Counted from the stretch's first letter, positions 33,584 through 43,060 are shown. The stretch is 64,000 nucleotides of DNA from Flavobacterium sp. LHD-80 (GCF_030929605.1 NZ_JAVFVS010000013.1:248001-312000); one strand, 5' to 3'. The notes: generated by a model not told the origin, from the sequence alone. Numbers and translations are program-made.

Positions 33584-35206
33584 ATGAAAAATAAATTCTA
33601 TCTATTCGCCTTATTAACCACGTCACTTTTTATTTCATGTGACAACAATGATGACAATTCTGGAAATCAAGCGACAGAAAATGGTATTACAATTAATAGT
33701 GATGCTACTTCTTTAAGCAAAAGGCTTGATTACACTAACTCTGGAGTTTTATCAATCACTAACACTTCAACTGCAAAAGGATTAGCAACTCAAGCTACTA
33801 CTGATTTGCCTTTGGTTCAAATTGCCGAAGTAAATCCGCCAACAGACAGTAATGGAAGAACTTTACAAGCAAATCATGTTGCTGTAAACGGAAACTATGC
33901 TTACGTTGCATACACTATGATGGGTGATGCTTACTCTGGTGCCATTGACGTTATTGATGTTACAGATCCTTACAAGCCAAAATTACTTACATCTGCATTA
34001 ATTGCTAATACAGATATTACGTCGCTTACCTACTCTAACGGTAATTTAATTATTGCCGGAGCAAAAGATATCGATAAAGATGCAACTTTAACAAATCCTG
34101 CAGTTGTAATCAATATGCAGTTAAGCTCTGGAATGCTTACAGATAAATACACGGTAACTAAACTTGAAAGTAAAGTAACTACTGATGTTGCTGCAAACTC
34201 ATCATCATATTTTGCTGTAACTGGAGATACTGGAAGTTTATTCAAAATCAGTAATTCTTCTAAAGAAGTAACTTCAAAAGTTGCTGTTCAAGATTTGCGT
34301 ACAGTTGCAATAAGCGGTGACAAAATTGTTACTTTAAGCGGAACAAAAGGTGTAAACATTTATAATGAATCATCTCTTACGCTTCAAAAATCATTTGCAA
34401 CAAGCAATGATGTAAGCGCTGCAAAAAGAACTGTAGATTTTGACGGTACAAAATTATTAGTATCTGAAGGATATAATGGTTTAGGAGTTTACGATATCAA
34501 CAGCGGTTCTAAATTACAGACAATTGGATTAGCTGCTGCTGGCGGAGATAATGTAACAAACGCAGTTTCAGTAAACGATGGTTATGCTTTTGTTGCAAAC
34601 GGTGCTGCTGGATTAAATGTGTATAAATCTGGAACTACTTTTAGTTTAGTTGGAACTGTTGGAATTACAGGTTCATCAAACTACGTAAAAGCTAGCGGAA
34701 ATTATATTTATGTTGCAAGCGGAAAAGGCGGTTTGAAAATCATCAAGATGGAAAAACCAAATACAACTTTCGCTAACTGCTCATCATACGGAACTTACAA
34801 TCAAGGAAAAGATTTGATTTTGAATTCTAATGAAGTAAAATCATATAATGGTTCTACAGCAATTAATTCGATCATTGTTAATTCTGGAGGTGTTTTAACG
34901 CACTGTGGATCAATATCTGTTCAAAATACGTTGATTTTAAACAGTGGCGGAACTTTCAATATGACTGGAACTTTGGCTCAAGGTAAATACCAACAGTCAA
35001 ACCCAACAGAGCTTATTATCAACAGTAATGCTTTATTACAAGTGGAAGGTTCTGTAGTAATCTGGGGTGACCTAAGATTGAACAGCGGTGCAAAAATTAA
35101 TTTTATTGGAAACAATTCGTCAATTACCATTTACGGAAAAGTGACTAAAAATAGTGGCGTTACCATTACAGGAACGTATAATGACACAGAAAACAAATTG
35201 AAATAA
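33584..35206 (+). CDS. Lipoprotein with LVIVD-type beta-propeller and a repeated beta C-terminus
   Basis: The start at 33584 gives 540 aa with a lipobox (LFISC, Cys19), so it is lipid-anchored. Residues about 75-385 contain repeats of about 40-50 residues with NYAYVAYTMMG, GAIDVIDVTDPYKPKLL, GLGVYDI and NYIYVASGKGGLKIIKM, the hallmark of LVIVD propellers. The last ~140 residues show short repeats (LILNSN.., IIVNSGG.., LILNSGG.., LRLNSGA..) typical of a beta-helix or adhesin-like stack. The function is unknown; surface binding is an inference. The gene is monocistronic between terminators. Confidence 0.8.
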   Translation: MKNKFYLFALLTTSLFISCDNNDDNSGNQATENGITINSDATSLSKRLDYTNSGVLSITNTSTAKGLATQATTDLPLVQIAEVNPPTDSNGRTLQANHVAVNGNYAYVAYTMMGDAYSGAIDVIDVTDPYKPKLLTSALIANTDITSLTYSNGNLIIAGAKDIDKDATLTNPAVVINMQLSSGMLTDKYTVTKLESKVTTDVAANSSSYFAVTGDTGSLFKISNSSKEVTSKVAVQDLRTVAISGDKIVTLSGTKGVNIYNESSLTLQKSFATSNDVSAAKRTVDFDGTKLLVSEGYNGLGVYDINSGSKLQTIGLAAAGGDNVTNAVSVNDGYAFVANGAAGLNVYKSGTTFSLVGTVGITGSSNYVKASGNYIYVASGKGGLKIIKMEKPNTTFANCSSYGTYNQGKDLILNSNEVKSYNGSTAINSIIVNSGGVLTHCGSISVQNTLILNSGGTFNMTGTLAQGKYQQSNPTELIINSNALLQVEGSVVIWGDLRLNSGAKINFIGNNSSITIYGKVTKNSGVTITGTYNDTENKLK

Positions 35207-35261
35207 TTTTTCTGTAATCCTAAGAAATACCACCTGATTTGATTCGTTAAATCAATTCTTT

Positions 35262-35302
35262 AAAAAAAATGCCGTCAGAGATCCTCTGATGGCATTTTTT
35301 TT
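35262..35302 (+). terminator. Terminator after the LVIVD lipoprotein gene
   Basis: AAAATGCCGTCAGAG pairs with CTCTGATGGCATTTT (one G-T pair) around ATC and ends in a T-run. Confidence 0.85.
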
Positions 35303-35383
35303 GTGGAGTAGTTTTTCTTAAAAAAGGAAATCAATAACCAAACATTAACAATTCATTTAAATAGTCTTCAAAAATATAATTAC

Positions 35384-35391
35384 TATTTTTG
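35384..35391 (+). promoter_or_regulatory. -7 element for the PIG-L deacetylase gene
   Basis: TATTTTTG matches TAnnTTTG, 29 nt upstream of the start at 35421. No TTG is seen at -33. Confidence 0.45.
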
Positions 35392-35420
35392 ATGCACTTT
35401 CAAAAACACCAAACCACGCT

Positions 35421-37952
35421 ATGCGAAAAATTCAGTTACTGACTATTTTATTTTTATTGACAGGTATTTCAATTTCATTTGCACAACAGCCACAAAAACC
35501 AAGTTCTGTAGAAATTTATAATCAAATCAAAAAATTAAACTTTTTAGGTTCTGTTTTATATGTTGCGGCACATCCTGATGACGAAAATACGCGTCTGATT
35601 TCTTATTTGGCAAACGAAATGAATGCTAGAACTGGATATTTGTCATTGACTCGTGGTGATGGAGGACAAAATTTAATTGGCCCACAACTTCGTGAATTAT
35701 TAGGTGTAATAAGAACTCAGGAATTAATTGAAGCCCGAAAAATTGACGGCGGCGAACAATTTTTTTCTCGAGCAAATGATTTTGGTTTTTCAAAAAATCC
35801 AAGCGAAACTTTAGAAATCTGGGACAAAGACAAAGTTCTTGCAGATGTTGTCTGGACAATCAGAAAATTTCAGCCGGATGTAATCATAAACCGATTTGAT
35901 CACCGTTCTCCGGGAACAACTCACGGACATCATACATCATCGGCGATGTTGAGCGTTGAAAGTTTCAAATTAACGAATGACCCAAAAATATATCCAGAAC
36001 AATTAAAATACGTTACGCCTTGGCAAGTAAAACGCCAGTTTTTTAATCCGTCATGGTGGTTTTATGGAAGCCAAGAAAAATTTGACGCGGCCAATAAATC
36101 GAAGTTCACTAAGTTAGAAACTGGAGTTTATTACACCGGAATTGGAAAATCGAATCAAGAAATCGCTGCTTTAAGCAGAAGTCGTCATCAATCACAAGGT
36201 TTTGGAAGTACTGGCGCGCGTGGTGAAGAAACAGAATACTTAGAACTTATAAATGGAGAAACTCCAACTGAAAGAGATAATTTATTTGATGGAATCGATA
36301 CTTCGTGGAATCGCGTTAAAAACGGAAAACCAATTGGAGAATTGATTTCTAAAATCATTTCAAAATACGATTTCAGCAATCCATCGGCAAGTATTCCAGA
36401 TTTGGTAAAAGCTTACACAATGATTGACGCTTTAAATGATGATCATTGGAAACCATTAAAAGCCAATGCAATAAAAAACATTATCGCGTCATGCTCTGGT
36501 TTATATCTTGAAGCTGTAGCTACAGAACAAGAAGCCACACCAGGAAGTACAATCAAATTAAATCTTGAAGCAATTAACAGATGCGCTGTTGAAATGCAGT
36601 TGGCAAGCGTAACTACTTTGCCAGATAATAAAACAACGGTTCAAAATAGCATTTTAAAAAATAATAACGATCAAAAGATAGGACTTCAATTACAACTTCC
36701 AAATTCAATTGAATATACACAGCCTTATTGGTTAAAAGAAAAAGCAACTGTTGGAATGTATACAGTTTCAAATCAAGAAAACATTGGAATTCCAGATATT
36801 ATCAGAGAAGTTAAAGTTGTTTTTAATGTAAAAATTAATGGTGTTGAAATTCCGTTTGAGCGTATCGTTGTTTACAAATACAATGACGGCGTAAAAGGCG
36901 AAATGTATAATTTTCTTGATATTGTACCTGAAATCACAACTTCTATCCTAGAAAAAGTTTTGATTTTTAAGGATACTAAAAGCAAAATGATTCCAGTAAA
37001 AGTTCGTGCTGGAAGAGACGGAATTAAAGGAAATCTTCAATTAGAATTACCTAAAAGCTGGGTAATTTCACCAAAAGAAATTCCGTTTTCTTTGGATAAA
37101 AAAGGAAACGAACAGACTTTTTATTTTGAAGTAACACCTCCAGTTAATCCTGAAGAAGCAGTTGCTAAAGCTATTGCAACCGTAGATAATAAACGTTTTG
37201 ACAAAGACGAAACGATAATCGAATACAGCCATATTACCAAACAAATGGTTTTAAAACCAGCTGAATCAAAATGCATCCGAATTGATTTAAAAACTTCGGG
37301 CGACGCCATTGCTTATATTATGGGTGCTGGTGACGAAGTTCCAGAAAGTTTGGCACAAATGGGATATAAAGTTACAATCTTAAAACCTGAGGAAATTACG
37401 CCTGAGCGTTTGGATTCTTTCAGTACTGTAATTACTGGAATCCGAGCTTACAATACGGTTAATGCTTTGGCAAACAAGCAAAAAATACTTTTTGATTTTG
37501 TAAAAAGCGGTAAAAACATGATTGTACAATACAATACGTATGGAAAAATGGTGACAGATCAAATTGCACCATATCCTTTAAAAGTATCAAATGATCGTGT
37601 TACTGAAGAAAATGCTAAAATCACTTTTTTAGCACCAAATCATCCCGTTTTGAATACACCAAACAAAATTTCTGAAAAAGATTTTCAAGGTTGGACGCAA
37701 GAGCAAGGTTTGTATTATCCAGATCAGTATGATGCTGCCTTCACTCCTATTATATCCTCACATGACAAAGGCGAATCACCTAAAGATGGCGCTTTGTTAG
37801 TCGCTCCATACGGAAAAGGATACTATATTTACACTGGCTTAAGCTTTTTTAGAGAATTGCCAGAAGGTGTAGCCGGCGCGTATAGATTATTATCGAATAT
37901 TATTTCGCTGAAACAGCCAATCGAAGCTCCTAAACAAGAATTTAAGCAATAA
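35421..37952 (+). CDS. Exported PIG-L family deacetylase with C-terminal domains
   Basis: An 843-aa protein with a signal peptide (about 1-22). The PIG-L zinc motif AHPDDE is at 50-55, and the second ligand motif is GTTHGHHTSS near 170. The family removes acetyl groups from N-acetylglucosamine-type sugars. The first ~270 residues are catalytic, and the rest is a long extension of beta-sandwich-like segments ending in a ThuA-like alpha/beta domain (about 620-843, with VTILKPEEITPERLDSFSTVITGIRAYN). It is followed by the 35-aa membrane peptide and the SSS symporter, suggesting a pathway for a released sugar. Confidence 0.87.
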   Translation: MRKIQLLTILFLLTGISISFAQQPQKPSSVEIYNQIKKLNFLGSVLYVAAHPDDENTRLISYLANEMNARTGYLSLTRGDGGQNLIGPQLRELLGVIRTQELIEARKIDGGEQFFSRANDFGFSKNPSETLEIWDKDKVLADVVWTIRKFQPDVIINRFDHRSPGTTHGHHTSSAMLSVESFKLTNDPKIYPEQLKYVTPWQVKRQFFNPSWWFYGSQEKFDAANKSKFTKLETGVYYTGIGKSNQEIAALSRSRHQSQGFGSTGARGEETEYLELINGETPTERDNLFDGIDTSWNRVKNGKPIGELISKIISKYDFSNPSASIPDLVKAYTMIDALNDDHWKPLKANAIKNIIASCSGLYLEAVATEQEATPGSTIKLNLEAINRCAVEMQLASVTTLPDNKTTVQNSILKNNNDQKIGLQLQLPNSIEYTQPYWLKEKATVGMYTVSNQENIGIPDIIREVKVVFNVKINGVEIPFERIVVYKYNDGVKGEMYNFLDIVPEITTSILEKVLIFKDTKSKMIPVKVRAGRDGIKGNLQLELPKSWVISPKEIPFSLDKKGNEQTFYFEVTPPVNPEEAVAKAIATVDNKRFDKDETIIEYSHITKQMVLKPAESKCIRIDLKTSGDAIAYIMGAGDEVPESLAQMGYKVTILKPEEITPERLDSFSTVITGIRAYNTVNALANKQKILFDFVKSGKNMIVQYNTYGKMVTDQIAPYPLKVSNDRVTEENAKITFLAPNHPVLNTPNKISEKDFQGWTQEQGLYYPDQYDAAFTPIISSHDKGESPKDGALLVAPYGKGYYIYTGLSFFRELPEGVAGAYRLLSNIISLKQPIEAPKQEFKQ

Positions 37953-37964
37953 AACATTCGTAAA

Positions 37965-38072
37965 ATGGAAGCCAAAAAAACAAAAAAATGGAAAAAAAGC
38001 TACACCTATGTTTTGGTGGCTAATGCTATTTACATTCTTATTTTCTTTTTAATCATGCAATTATATTCATAA
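37965..38072 (+). CDS. 35-aa single-pass membrane protein paired with SSS symporter
   Basis: ATG at 37965, 12 nt after the PIG-L stop, gives 35 residues and TAA, 3 nt before the symporter start. A basic N-terminus (EAKKTKKWKKS) is followed by one transmembrane helix (YTYVLVANAIYILIFFLIMQ). The tight packing between two genes and the charged-then-hydrophobic layout support a real gene. By analogy with small partner subunits of other SSS carriers (DUF485, DUF4212) it may assist the symporter; that is inference. Confidence 0.7.
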   Translation: MEAKKTKKWKKSYTYVLVANAIYILIFFLIMQLYS

Positions 38073-38075
38073 CCT

Positions 38076-39812
38076 ATGCAACTATTTGATTGGATCGTAC
38101 TTATTGTTACACTTTTATTCATTGTTGGATATGGTTCTTGGAAAACCAAAGGGAGTAAAAATGTTGAAGATTTCATTTTAGGAAATAACGAAACGCCTTG
38201 GTACACCGTAGGGCTTTCTGTAATGGCAACTCAGGCAAGTGCTATTACCTTTCTGTCTACACCAGGTCAAGCTTATCATGACGGAATGGGCTTTGTGCAA
38301 TTTTATTTTGGATTGCCAATTGCCATGATTGTTATTTGCATCACGTTTATTCCACTTTATCATAAAAATAAAGTTTTTACTGCTTATGAATTTCTTGAAA
38401 AGCGATTTGATGTAAAAACACGTTCTCTTGCTGCTGTTCTATTTTTAGTTCAAAGAGGTTTGGGAACCGGACTTACTATTTATGCGCCTGCGATTATTTT
38501 ATCGGCGATATTGGGTTGGAATTTGACTATAATGAACATTATTATTGGTGTTCTGGTAATCATTTATACGTTTTCTGGTGGAACAAAAGCCGTTAACGTA
38601 ACGCAGAAACAGCAAATGTTTGTCATTATTTCGGGTATGTTTATTACCTTTTTTCTGATCTTACATTATCTTCCAAATGATATGACTTTTACAAGTGCCA
38701 TGCATATTGCGGGAGCAAATGATAAAATGAATATTGTAGATTTCTCTTTTGACCCAGAAGAAAAATATACATTCTGGAGCGGTATTACAGGTGGGTTTTT
38801 CTTGGCACTTTCTTACTTTGGAACAGATCAATCGCAAGTTGGGCGTTATTTATCTGGAAAATCGGTTAAGGAAAGCCAAATGGGATTAATCATGAACGGA
38901 CTTTTAAAAGTTCCGATGCAGTTTTTTATTTTATTAACTGGAGTTATGGTTTTTGTTTTCTTCCAATTCAATCCAGTACCGTTAAATTTTAATCCGAATA
39001 ATAAAATTGTAATTGAAAAATCGGCTTTTAAAGAAGAATATCACACGCTAGAAAAGAAACTTGACAAACTTTCTGAAGACAAAAAAGTAATTAATCTGCT
39101 TTACATCGATCAGTTAAATCAGGATTATGACAATCCGATTTTAAGAAAAGAATTAGTTGCTTTATCAAACAAAGAAAAAGATTTGCGCGACAAGGCAAAA
39201 GAAATCATTTCGAAAGCCGACAGCAACAGCGAAACGAATGATAAAGATTATGTTTTCTTCCACTTCATTCTGCATTATTTACCAAAAGGACTTATTGGTT
39301 TATTGCTTGCCGTAATTATTTCTGCAGCCATGTCATCAACAGCTTCAGGGTTAAATGCTTTAGCTTCGACAACAGCAATTGATATATACAAACGAAATGT
39401 AAAAGGCGAAAAATCAGAGAAACATTATTTAATGGCAACGAAGTTTTTCACACTTTTCTGGGGAATTGTAGCAATTCTTTTTGCTTGTGTAGGAACTTTG
39501 TTCGAAAACTTGATTCAGCTTGTAAACATTATTGGTTCTATATTTTACGGAACAGTTTTAGGAATATTCCTTGTTGGTTTTTATCTTAAAAAAGTTCAGG
39601 CAAAGCCAATGTTTTACAGTGCACTAATCAGCCAAATTACCATTTTCATTATCTATTATTTCACTATTTACATTTATCCAAGCGATCAGGAAAAACTTGG
39701 CTATTTATGGCTGAATTTCATTGGAGCAAATCTTACTATTGTATTGTCGTTGTTAATGCAATTTTTATTTTTCAGAGGAAAACCAGATTCGGATGAAGTC
39801 ATTTTAGAATAA
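38076..39812 (+). CDS. Sodium:solute symporter (SSS family)
   Basis: A 578-aa membrane protein with about 13-14 helices. SSS landmarks include GNNETPWYTVGLSVMATQASAITFLSTPGQAYHDGM near residue 36, LSYFGTDQSQVGRYLSGKS near 251, and SAAMSSTASGLNALASTTAIDIYK near 422. A hydrophilic coiled insertion lies at about 310-390. It probably brings in a sugar or related solute with sodium. The upstream PIG-L deacetylase and 35-aa peptide suggest co-transcription and a linked substrate. Confidence 0.9.
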   Translation: MQLFDWIVLIVTLLFIVGYGSWKTKGSKNVEDFILGNNETPWYTVGLSVMATQASAITFLSTPGQAYHDGMGFVQFYFGLPIAMIVICITFIPLYHKNKVFTAYEFLEKRFDVKTRSLAAVLFLVQRGLGTGLTIYAPAIILSAILGWNLTIMNIIIGVLVIIYTFSGGTKAVNVTQKQQMFVIISGMFITFFLILHYLPNDMTFTSAMHIAGANDKMNIVDFSFDPEEKYTFWSGITGGFFLALSYFGTDQSQVGRYLSGKSVKESQMGLIMNGLLKVPMQFFILLTGVMVFVFFQFNPVPLNFNPNNKIVIEKSAFKEEYHTLEKKLDKLSEDKKVINLLYIDQLNQDYDNPILRKELVALSNKEKDLRDKAKEIISKADSNSETNDKDYVFFHFILHYLPKGLIGLLLAVIISAAMSSTASGLNALASTTAIDIYKRNVKGEKSEKHYLMATKFFTLFWGIVAILFACVGTLFENLIQLVNIIGSIFYGTVLGIFLVGFYLKKVQAKPMFYSALISQITIFIIYYFTIYIYPSDQEKLGYLWLNFIGANLTIVLSLLMQFLFFRGKPDSDEVILE

Positions 39813-39824
39813 AATCTAGATGAG

Positions 39825-39863
39825 ATATCTTTTTTATGGCTTTTTCAGCCATAAAAAAGATAT
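39825..39863. terminator. Long hairpin after the SSS symporter gene
   Basis: ATATCTTTTTTATGGCT (39825-39841) pairs perfectly with AGCCATAAAAAAGATAT (39847-39863) around a 5-nt loop. It lies 12 nt past the stop. The T-run is within the stem, so it is likely a terminator or mRNA-stabilising hairpin. Confidence 0.75.
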
Positions 39864-39868
39864 TAGTT

Positions 39869-39882
39869 CCGATAGCTATCGG
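39869..39882. repeat. CCGATAGCTATCGG palindrome, dispersed element
   Basis: This is a perfect 14-bp palindrome, with the word also seen at 27485-27502 in a one-base variant. Confidence 0.7.
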
Positions 39883-40007
39883 GATCGAAAACAGCTCCAA
39901 AAAATCATAAATCCTTTATTCCTAAATCAATTCTTCTCAATTTGTAAGTAAAAAACACTATTTTAGTAAGTTTAAATACCATTTCAAAACAAACTAAAAA
40001 ACTGCAA

Positions 40008-40640
40008 ATGAAAATTTCAGACGATATTCAAAAATTGCTTCCCTTTGGATACCTTTTCCTTGTTATAATGGGAATCTTGAAAGAATGTTTTTTTCATTAT
40101 CAATTAGGAATCAATATTTTGAAATATTCTACAATTATAGATATTTTGATCAGTCCGATAGCTACCTTTACTTCAAATCCGATAATTTTAGTTTTTGTAA
40201 TTTCACTTTTTATATTTCATTATCATTTACCATCACTGCTAGCAAAATACAACGATAGAAAATTTGTTATTAGAACATTTGAACTAAAAAAAATTGAAGG
40301 TTTTTCTGAGGCAGAAACTAAAAGTTATTTTAATAGTGTTTCGGTAAAAACACTTGCGGCGATACTTTGCTCATTTTTCTTAGGTTATGGACTCGCCGGC
40401 GGTTATTTTACAGGAAAAAAAATTAGAGACCACAAAGAAAGCTACAATTATAGGATCAATTATAATAATGGCAAATCTGAAGAAATATTTTTAATCAACA
40501 CCAATAGTCTTTATTACTTTTATACGGTAAAAGGAAGTAAAACTATAAAAATTACACCATTAGGAGCCGTTGAAAACATGGAGCTTATTGAAAACAAAAT
40601 GGTTACTAAAGGATTGTTTCTTTATAATACATCGTTATGA
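40008..40640 (+). CDS. Membrane protein of unknown function, upstream partner
   Basis: A 210-aa protein with about three hydrophobic segments (about 12-30, 38-68 and 112-132) and a C-terminal soluble domain (140-210, with NYNNGKSEEIFLINTNSLYYFYTVKGSKTIKITPLG). No domain is recognised. Its stop overlaps the start of the next gene by 4 nt (ATGA), so the two proteins are probably translated together and may form a complex. Confidence 0.7.
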   Translation: MKISDDIQKLLPFGYLFLVIMGILKECFFHYQLGINILKYSTIIDILISPIATFTSNPIILVFVISLFIFHYHLPSLLAKYNDRKFVIRTFELKKIEGFSEAETKSYFNSVSVKTLAAILCSFFLGYGLAGGYFTGKKIRDHKESYNYRINYNNGKSEEIFLINTNSLYYFYTVKGSKTIKITPLGAVENMELIENKMVTKGLFLYNTSL

Positions 40641-41266
40641 GAGATTTGAAAAAATATAGCAATAAAACAAAGGCTGCATTTATTTTGCTGATTGTGATGC
40701 TGATTATTATTCTGAGCAACTTCAATACGCTTCAAAATTCTAAAAAAGTAAACGAAAATATAAATGCCATTTATAAAGACCGACTTGTTGTGGCGCACTA
40801 TATTTTTCAGTATTCGAAGGAATTGCATTTTATAAAATCGGAAGCTGAGAAACTGGATTTGAGCGACAATATTAAAAAAGATGAAATTATTCATACGCTA
40901 GATATCATTCACAATATTGACGATTTATATGCCAAAACAGTTTTGACAAATAAGGAAAAAGAGCATTTTGATGCTTTCTTGGCTTCCTGTAGAGAAATTA
41001 ATAATCAAGTTGAAAATAAAAATTGGAACAAGATTGCCTATTCGAGCGAACAGGCTTTAAAAACTTTAGAATCTTTATCTGAAATTCAGATTAAAGAAGG
41101 AAAAGCAAAATTGGCTGCTGCAAACGCCATGTATAACGATAACAATAGTCTTGGCCAGCTTCAAATTGCGTTGCTGATTATTTTAGGTGGTATTACTTTT
41201 TATTTGCTGATTGTAAAGAAAATTAAAAGGAACATCAAAATTCCGGAACCACCGAGTTTGAATTAA
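40637..41266 (+). CDS. 4HB_MCP-like sensor domain protein without signalling output
   Basis: A 209-aa protein. The first helix is at 11-28 (KTKAAFILLIVMLIIILS) and the second at 175-192 (LGQLQIALLIILGGITFYLL). Between them lies a four-helix-bundle periplasmic segment like that in methyl-accepting chemotaxis receptors (ENINAIYKDRLVVAHYIFQYSKELHFIK). After the second helix only ~17 residues remain, with no HAMP, kinase or MCP signalling part. It may act as a sensor that pairs with the 40008 product. Confidence 0.75.
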   Translation: MRDLKKYSNKTKAAFILLIVMLIIILSNFNTLQNSKKVNENINAIYKDRLVVAHYIFQYSKELHFIKSEAEKLDLSDNIKKDEIIHTLDIIHNIDDLYAKTVLTNKEKEHFDAFLASCREINNQVENKNWNKIAYSSEQALKTLESLSEIQIKEGKAKLAAANAMYNDNNSLGQLQIALLIILGGITFYLLIVKKIKRNIKIPEPPSLN

Positions 41267-41297
41267 TTTTTTGTTTCAAGTTTCAGGTTTCAAGTTT

Positions 41298-41412
41298 AAC
41301 CGCAAAGAACGCAAAGAATTACGCAAAGTTCGCAAAGAGTATTTCATTAAGCTTTGCGAACTTTGCGTTATTATTAAATATTGCTAAAAAATACTTTGCG
41401 TTCTTTGCGGTT
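41298..41412. repeat. ACCGCAAAGAACGCAAAG inverted repeat
   Basis: The word (A)CGCAAAG is repeated four times on the left arm (41298-41337), and its complement CTTTGCG is repeated on the right (41352-41412), giving a long imperfect hairpin between convergent genes. It belongs to the same family as 15703-15740. Confidence 0.75.
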
Positions 41413-41437
41413 AAAAAATGCTCAAAAAAAAATCCAA

Positions 41438-41461
41438 AACATAAGCTTTGGATTTTTAATA
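41438..41461 (-). terminator. Terminator of the DUF2911 gene
   Basis: AAATCCAAA pairs with CTTTGGATTTTT around a 7-nt loop, with A residues on the left giving the U-run in minus-strand RNA. Confidence 0.65.
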
Positions 41462-41479
41462 TTGAAATTTAAAAACTAA

Positions 41480-42322
41480 TTATCTGCTCCACTCAGCGAT
41501 ACTGTCTTTATTCATTTTTACGTAATCTTGATTGTTTGCTGTTTCAGCTGCTGCTAATGAAGCTTTTGCTGTTTCAACTGCACCTTTTTTATCACCTTGT
41601 TTTGCCTGAATAATTGATTTCAGTCTTAAGATATAATAAGGTTTGTCTGTAACCATATCTAATGATTTGTCAACATATGTTCTTGCAGTTTCGATATTTC
41701 CGTTTGATGAAAATAAATATTGAGCTGCTGCATAATAATCGTTTGATGTTGGTCCAGCCAAAGTTTTTTCGATACTTGCTGTTGCTGCTTTTGCAGTTGG
41801 AACTTCAAATTTAAGCGCTACATGAGAATTTTCCCAAGCCATTTCTAAATAAGCAAAATTTGGATCCAAACCGTTAATGCCAATTGTAAAAGTCTCTACC
41901 GGAGTTGGTAATGCATCTTCTTTTACTGTAGTTCTTAACGCTACATAAGCATCACTCCAGTTCTCTGGCAATCCCCAGTTATCTGTAGACAAGTAAAAAA
42001 TAATCTCCCAGCTTTCAATTTTAGGAATTGTATAAATTGAATATTTTCCTTTTTTCAAAGTTTTTCCATCAATTACAACATCATCACTAAAATTGATGAT
42101 TGTATTTTCATTAGCTCCTGTTCTCCATAATTTACCAAACGGAACTAAATTTCCAAAAACCGCTCTTCCTCTTGCGCCCGGTCTTGAGTACGTTACTTCA
42201 ACATCAGTTAAACCGACAGTTTGTTTAATATAAGCTTTTGGACTTGCCTGTGGTGTTTTTATCTGTGCTTCTGAAGCAAAAGGCGCTAATAAAATAGCAA
42301 ATGCAATAAGTATTTTTTTCAT
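41480..42322 (-). CDS. Exported DUF2911 protein
   Basis: A 280-aa protein with a signal peptide (about 1-20). DUF2911 covers about 25-175, with the family strings VEVTYSRPGARGRAVFGNLVPFGKLWRTGANE and KGKYSIYTIPKIESWEIIF. A TPR-like helical C-terminus follows (about 185-280). DUF2911 has no assigned function and is common in Bacteroidetes. A clear promoter lies upstream (42345-42372). Confidence 0.9.
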   Translation of the reverse strand: MKKILIAFAILLAPFASEAQIKTPQASPKAYIKQTVGLTDVEVTYSRPGARGRAVFGNLVPFGKLWRTGANENTIINFSDDVVIDGKTLKKGKYSIYTIPKIESWEIIFYLSTDNWGLPENWSDAYVALRTTVKEDALPTPVETFTIGINGLDPNFAYLEMAWENSHVALKFEVPTAKAATASIEKTLAGPTSNDYYAAAQYLFSSNGNIETARTYVDKSLDMVTDKPYYILRLKSIIQAKQGDKKGAVETAKASLAAAETANNQDYVKMNKDSIAEWSR

Positions 42323-42344
42323 TTTAGGGTTTTATTTGTTTGTT

Positions 42345-42372
42345 CAAATTTACAAATTCAATCAGCTAACAA
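42345..42372 (-). promoter_or_regulatory. Promoter of the DUF2911 gene
   Basis: On the minus strand TTG (42370-42372), a 17-nt spacer and TAAATTTG (42345-42352) fit the Bacteroidetes promoter. Confidence 0.6.
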
Positions 42373-42391
42373 ATGTTAAATTTAACTTAAT

Positions 42392-43054
42392 TCAGAGTGC
42401 AATCTGTGATATTTTTTGAGCGTCTAATTCATTGAAATGATTGATTACTAAATCCGCACCTGAAAGATCTTGCAAATTTGAATGCTCACTACGATAACCA
42501 ACACAGTAAATTCCTGCCGCTTTTGCTGCTTTTACTCCATTTGTACTGTCTTCAATAATAATACATTCCTCTTTTGGGGCGATTGATAATGAAGCTGCAT
42601 GAATGAAAATAGCAGGATTTGGTTTTGACTGCGGAAAATCTTCACCACTTACAATATGCGAAAAATATTGATGGAGATTAAACCTTGTAAAAACTCTTTC
42701 AATAGTAACTTTTGCAGCCGATGATGCTAAAATTAACTGAATTTTATTTGCATATAAATCTTTAATTAAATCTTCAACTCCTTCCAACAAATACAAGTCT
42801 TCTTTAGTATCAAAAGCGTCATTAAAAATATTTCTCTTTCTTTGAATTAAGTCTTCAACTTCATGTTCAATAGTTGGAAATAAGTTTTTCAGAGTCTGAA
42901 ATGTATTTCGCGTTGAAAATCCAGTAAACGAAGTGTAGGTTTCCTCTGGAACTTCAATATTTAATTCCGAAAATTGCTTGTAATACGCATAACGATGAAC
43001 GGGTTCTGTGTCGACAATTACGCCGTCCATATCAAAAATTACTGTTTTAATCAT
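42392..43054 (-). CDS. HAD hydrolase, beta-phosphoglucomutase-like
   Basis: A 220-aa HAD subfamily I protein with a helical cap. Motif I is FDMDGVIVDTEP at 8-19 (D8, D10), motif II Ser is in LASSAAKVT near 111, motif III is Lys in SKPNPAIF near 145, and motif IV is EDSTNGVKAA near 169. The two Asp and the Glu-Pro after motif I fit phosphosugar mutases or phosphatases. The substrate is not predictable. Confidence 0.85.
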   Translation of the reverse strand: MIKTVIFDMDGVIVDTEPVHRYAYYKQFSELNIEVPEETYTSFTGFSTRNTFQTLKNLFPTIEHEVEDLIQRKRNIFNDAFDTKEDLYLLEGVEDLIKDLYANKIQLILASSAAKVTIERVFTRFNLHQYFSHIVSGEDFPQSKPNPAIFIHAASLSIAPKEECIIIEDSTNGVKAAKAAGIYCVGYRSEHSNLQDLSGADLVINHFNELDAQKISQIAL

Positions 43055-43060
43055 TTTTTT

